Shown one piece after another: positions 60,233 to 64,000 of a stretch of DNA of 64,000 bases. A program made the position numbers and the translations under genes. The notes below the pieces were generated by a model. That model had not been told where the DNA came from. It ran no database searches and was given only the letters and a program-made list of their open reading frames with translations. This DNA is from a virus, in IMG/VR virus record IMGVR_UViG_3300027788_000006, positions 1 through 64,000 of that record, one strand, 5' to 3'. The number at the start of each line of letters is the position of its first letter. The stretch's first letter is position 1.

Positions 60233-62520
60233 TAATCTTTCTTCTTATTAGACTCCGCTTTACTTATCCTAGTAGTTTTTATAGTAGCTTTTATTTTCTC
60301 TCTATCAATAGCTTCATCAGCTTTATTAGATCTTATCTCTTCGTTTGCTAATTTTTCTTTTATATCTATTTCCTCTTCTTTAAGTTCAAGCTCTTGCATG
60401 CCATGTTGTAAATTCAATTGTGCTCCTTCTTTCTGACCACTTACATGAATTTCTGCAATTTGAATTTTAGTTTGACGCTCTTTTTCATTATCTTCTTTCA
60501 ACTGCTCCATCTGAGCTTGTTGTTGTTCTAACTGAGCTTGTTGTTGAGCTTGCTCTGCTTCTTGCTGCGCTTGTTCTAATTCTCTTGTTTTTTTCTCAGC
60601 TTCTTTTATTTTAGCTTTAATTTGAGGGAAACTATCTGCATCCATCATTTCTGCTATAGCTGAAACTGGTACTCCATTTTGAACCATAGATTGAGACAAT
60701 TGTCTTATACCATCTATCTTATCTTTTTCTTTACCTGCATCAGTCATAAAGATACCATAATTAGACTCCATGTGCTCCATAGAATCTATATCTAAAAATT
60801 CTGTTACACCATCAGGCATCATAAATGCAGTCTTCTTACCTGTATGCCATGCTTGCTTAGAATAATCTAACAACGCTTGCATATCTCTTTGTTCCATTCC
60901 TCCAAATTTCTTAAATAAATCTTCAGTTATATGGGATGATTGTACAATAGCTTGTTGAGATGCAGCTTTACCTTCATAACTTCCTATTTGACCTTGTCTT
61001 TGTCTAGTAACTCCAGATAGTTTTTCCCATTCTTCTACTATAGAATTCAATAACATTATGTATTGTTCAATAGTTTTAATAGACATATCTAATACAGACT
61101 GATGTTGAGGTGATAGTTGAGTACCTTCTTTATTATAATCTACCCAAGCAATACCTGTACCTTCTACAAAATACATAAACTTATCCATATCCCATTTCTT
61201 AGGTATCATGTTAATATCAAACTGAGCTACAATATCTTTAGATCTAGCTATAGCCAGTTCTAATCGATACTTATAAATATTATAATTTATTTGGAATGGT
61301 ATACCTAAAGATACTAATGAAATATTTTCACTATTTATATCTGAGTATCTTCTACCATTAATTGGTAATTTACATATCGATGGATTATCTAAAGAATTTC
61401 TTTGGTTAATTATAGGTTGTATATTTACATATACTTTATTATCTATCCTAGTTCCTTCCCAAACTTGATTAACCCATAACCATTCTATAACACCTCCAGC
61501 TTCTTTCATCTCTTGAGGCATTCTAAAGCCATCTTCCACTTCTTCTTCTATAGGCTCTCCTGTATTAGGATCTGTAAAAGCTAAGAACCCTATTCTTTTT
61601 CTAGACTTCCAATATACTGTTACTACTTCTATTAATCTTGAATCTTGAGCATTTCGACCTCCTGCTGATGTCATTGAAGCTAAGAATCCAATATCACTAC
61701 CGCTATGGGTAGGTGACTCTAACTCTAGCATTTCTGAATCAGTTAGAACATCAAAGTAATGATCTATTAATGTACTTGCATGTACATACTTAGTAATAGA
61801 AGCCCAGTCTCCATCTTCTACATAATCTAAATCTGGATCTAAATCATAGTTTACATTAAGAGGATTAAGAACCTCATAAAACGGTTCATTATGTCTAACT
61901 CCTCTTTGAGTATAACATTCTCCAGAAACTAAATAATGAAACCAAGCTTTATCTAATTTTTGCTTTATTTCTTGCTGACTAGTTATATAAGTCATAGCAT
62001 GTTGCCCCATAACAGCTCTGTTATCTACATAAGTAGATTCAAATAAGTTTGCTACATGCTCCGGCATATCTACTTCTTCCGTCGATACTCCTGTATCAAT
62101 TCCTGCTTTGTTAGCAGCATTTACAAATTGTTGTTGTAGATTTCTATAAATGGTTTCTGTCTTAGCCATTTCTTTTCTACTTACAGTATCAGCATTTTGA
62201 ACTGCTACAGTATAGTTAAAAGGCCTCTTAGTTTTTTCTCCCATTAATAAATCTATAATAGGTTTAATAATTGGGTAATTTCTAAGCTCTGAAGGAAAGT
62301 TTTTACGACTCTTACCGTAAGGTTTTAATACTAAGTTATAATCACTAGTATCTACAACTCCGTTGTACATATCATATAACCTTTGAAGGTCATCTTTTCT
62401 AGAAGATAATGTATAACCATTTCCTGATAGATTAATATAAGCCTCAACACAAGCTTCTCGCCATTCTTTATTTTTTTTGTTTATAGACAGTTTCTGTCTT
62501 GGTATTCCCTCGTATCCCAT
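60232..62520 (-). CDS. Portal protein
   Basis: A 762-residue protein directly after terL, the canonical place of the portal. Residues 30-90 contain LYDMYNGVVDTSDYNLVLKP and LRNYPIIKPIIDLLMGEKTKRPF, the pattern of crassvirus portals. The middle holds the long stem-like helices, including the SGVTRQRQGQIGSYEGKAASQQ region conserved in this group. The C-terminal 150 residues are a Gln/Glu/Ala-rich coiled coil (QAQQEAEQAQQQAQLEQQQA), probably the barrel or crown extension. Twelve copies would form the DNA channel. The leader (ATAAATAATGTTAATTTTGTAAGCT) is AT-rich, and the 76-base gap to terL contains no terminator-like hairpin. Confidence 0.86.
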   Translation of the reverse strand: MGYEGIPRQKLSINKKNKEWREACVEAYINLSGNGYTLSSRKDDLQRLYDMYNGVVDTSDYNLVLKPYGKSRKNFPSELRNYPIIKPIIDLLMGEKTKRPFNYTVAVQNADTVSRKEMAKTETIYRNLQQQFVNAANKAGIDTGVSTEEVDMPEHVANLFESTYVDNRAVMGQHAMTYITSQQEIKQKLDKAWFHYLVSGECYTQRGVRHNEPFYEVLNPLNVNYDLDPDLDYVEDGDWASITKYVHASTLIDHYFDVLTDSEMLELESPTHSGSDIGFLASMTSAGGRNAQDSRLIEVVTVYWKSRKRIGFLAFTDPNTGEPIEEEVEDGFRMPQEMKEAGGVIEWLWVNQVWEGTRIDNKVYVNIQPIINQRNSLDNPSICKLPINGRRYSDINSENISLVSLGIPFQINYNIYKYRLELAIARSKDIVAQFDINMIPKKWDMDKFMYFVEGTGIAWVDYNKEGTQLSPQHQSVLDMSIKTIEQYIMLLNSIVEEWEKLSGVTRQRQGQIGSYEGKAASQQAIVQSSHITEDLFKKFGGMEQRDMQALLDYSKQAWHTGKKTAFMMPDGVTEFLDIDSMEHMESNYGIFMTDAGKEKDKIDGIRQLSQSMVQNGVPVSAIAEMMDADSFPQIKAKIKEAEKKTRELEQAQQEAEQAQQQAQLEQQQAQMEQLKEDNEKERQTKIQIAEIHVSGQKEGAQLNLQHGMQELELKEEEIDIKEKLANEEIRSNKADEAIDREKIKATIKTTRISKAESNKKKD

Positions 62521-62596
62521 AGCTTACAAAATTAACATTATTTATTTAATATTTTACCATCATGACACATTATACTTATTAGTTTATAATATATCA

Positions 62597-64000
62597 TTAA
62601 TTATACATCCTACTAAACCATTCATTCGATGATCCGTCTTCTAGTATATCTTTAATTTCAGCATTATACAACTCTTTCGTATGGAACATTCCAATCATTA
62701 ACGACATAACCCTGTCAAAGTTACCTTTATGATTAAATTTTATTAGTTCAGTTAATAGAGCTGGATCATATATCTTATGTAAATTTAAGGATGTAAATCC
62801 ATCTTCATCTTTTCCTCTAGGTGCTACAAGCCAATCCCTAATATATAATTCCCCTTGTCTTTTTCTAGCCTCCGTCATATGCATTCCATACTGACGTTTT
62901 ACAGTTTTAGATCTTAATTCTCTCTTATCCAACATCTCGAACTCTTCTTGAAGTTTATGTAGTTTTCTATGACGCTTAGCATAAGCAATAACCTCTCCCC
63001 TGTCATTCTCAAATCCTATTTTACACCCATAATAATCTGCTAACATAAATAGATTTCGATTATACTCATCAGTAGTCTTAGGTCTACCTACATAACTAGC
63101 TACTATAATATCATCAGGTTTAGATAAATTGTTTGTCATCTTAAGTACATACGCACTACCTAATGAAGTACTATCTGCAGATTGATTTTGTCCATAAGGA
63201 TCATGACACAATACATATAAATTTAGTGGTACTTGCCCAGCTTGATTTCTATAAGGAGCTTCGTATATCATAATTGTACCAGCTAAAGCATCATCTTTTC
63301 TATGAGGATATTTTAAGATAGGTCTATTATCTCCGTTAAGTCTAAATTTAACTTGTCCTTTAGAATCATATAATAGATCTCCTGCTGTACCAACACTATG
63401 CAAATTATTAGCTTTTATTTTATTATATTGTTCTTGTAAAGATCCTATGTCAAATAAATTAGCTGTTACTTGTAGAGTAGCCTCTTGAGGAGAGTAAGGA
63501 TGCTCAGCTACATATTGATCTAATGATTTATGATCTGCCGCTCCTTTCTTCTTTTCTCTAGCCCCTTCTTCATACTCTCTTGCTTCTACCATTAAAGAGT
63601 TTCCTTGTTCATCTATAAACCCGTCTAAGTTTCTCTGTATAGGAATAAAATACCCACACTTAGTTCCCATCGCTCCTTCATCCCATTCATTTTCATATTC
63701 CATACAATCATATGCTGCTGGATTATAAAATATCTCTTCCATAGCTTCAAAATCTGACCCTTCAGTACCACCTGTACCAAAAGCTACCATCATACCTAAA
63801 GTCTTAGATCCTTGACGCATTGTAGGCATAGTTACCTCCCAAGCTTTAAGGAGTCCAGGGAATGAACCAGCTTCTTCAAAGAATACTAACTCACCCGCCT
63901 TTCCCCTCACTTTATCTGGATTATCTTTTAACGATACTCCTATTATCTGGGACTTCATACCCATTTCTATATCTACACCATTTACTTTTTTCTTATACCC
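62597..64000 (-). CDS. terL: Terminase large subunit, C-terminal part (cut by window edge)
   Basis: The frame runs open to the right window edge (12 codons before the Met at 63964), so the N-terminal part of the ATPase domain lies outside. Counting from that Met, ELVFFEEAG at 25-33 is the Walker B strand with the catalytic Glu, followed by a coupling-type stretch (VAFGTGGTEGSDF). The nuclease domain has the RNase H-like acidic sites: CHDPYGQ (about residue 253-259), FENDRGE, and a late NFDRVMS motif. TerL cuts and translocates the concatemeric genome through the portal. The order terL-portal-SLT-MCP is typical of crAss-like phages. Identification is strong despite truncation. Confidence 0.9.
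   Translation of the reverse strand, partial: GYKKKVNGVDIEMGMKSQIIGVSLKDNPDKVRGKAGELVFFEEAGSFPGLLKAWEVTMPTMRQGSKTLGMMVAFGTGGTEGSDFEAMEEIFYNPAAYDCMEYENEWDEGAMGTKCGYFIPIQRNLDGFIDEQGNSLMVEAREYEEGAREKKKGAADHKSLDQYVAEHPYSPQEATLQVTANLFDIGSLQEQYNKIKANNLHSVGTAGDLLYDSKGQVKFRLNGDNRPILKYPHRKDDALAGTIMIYEAPYRNQAGQVPLNLYVLCHDPYGQNQSADSTSLGSAYVLKMTNNLSKPDDIIVASYVGRPKTTDEYNRNLFMLADYYGCKIGFENDRGEVIAYAKRHRKLHKLQEEFEMLDKRELRSKTVKRQYGMHMTEARKRQGELYIRDWLVAPRGKDEDGFTSLNLHKIYDPALLTELIKFNHKGNFDRVMSLMIGMFHTKELYNAEIKDILEDGSSNEWFSRMYN

Noticed and set aside
62521-62596. TATAAT and TAATTTTG stretches in the terL-portal gap as a promoter
   Set aside because: No matching upstream element was found, and the gap is otherwise plain AT-rich leader sequence.

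Overview
The window is a contiguous piece of an AT-rich, tailed bacteriophage genome that reads as a crAss-like phage (order Crassvirales) of a marine Bacteroidota, most likely flavobacterial, host. The reasons are the gene order (terminase large subunit, portal, a lytic-transglycosylase virion protein, an acidic assembly protein, an HK97-fold-type capsid protein, ring and collar proteins, an IHF-like protein, a tail muzzle-type protein, then a block of giant proteins), the very large virion RNA polymerase with a DFDID metal site like that described for Cellulophaga phage phi14:2, A-rich leaders without Shine-Dalgarno sites, and SprB-type and GCTDPxAxNY-type adhesin modules typical of Bacteroidota surface proteins. 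Both window edges cut genes: an unknown gene at the left and the terminase at the right.

Layout. Positions 1-2571 (+ strand) hold the end of the replication/nucleotide module: a truncated unknown gene, a structured gap with a terminator-like hairpin, a FEN-type 5'-3' exonuclease, an overlapping unknown gene and a DUF1599 (Nmad1)-like protein. A convergent hairpin at about 2573-2600 separates them from the late module. The late module runs on the - strand across the rest of the window and is read from right to left: terL (right edge), portal, SLT protein, acidic scaffold-like protein, major capsid protein (MCP), ring and structural genes, a 3970-residue fibre-like protein, small structural genes, a LamG protein, a lysis cassette (TM protein, M15 peptidase, TM plus beta-rich protein), collar, basic protein, IHF-like protein, ring protein, the 1850-residue muzzle-type protein, and finally the cargo block (459, 73, 852, 780, 2044, 74, 2272 and 1641 residues) and a 183-residue protein.

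How it works together. terL and portal package DNA into a shell built by the MCP with the acidic assembly protein. Ring, collar and muzzle proteins form the short tail. The giant Cys-rich fibre and the LamG protein are the obvious candidates for host contact. The SLT and M15 enzymes cut peptidoglycan at entry and exit. The cargo block, which includes an RNA polymerase and a PD-(D/E)XK nuclease-like protein, is probably ejected with the DNA. Eight gene junctions in the late module are TAATG stop-start overlaps. Three intrinsic-terminator-like hairpins flank the MCP gene and the 284-residue structural gene, suggesting that expression levels are set by segmenting the long transcript.

The most unusual items are the 3970-residue phage protein built from host-adhesin modules, a nuclease domain inside a giant virion protein, a 33-base near-identical segment shared in frame by two unrelated giant genes, and a recurring basic-GG-aromatic peptide motif across several virion proteins. 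All family assignments come from reading motifs by eye; no database search was possible. I saw no tRNA genes, CRISPR arrays, insertion sequences or integrase.
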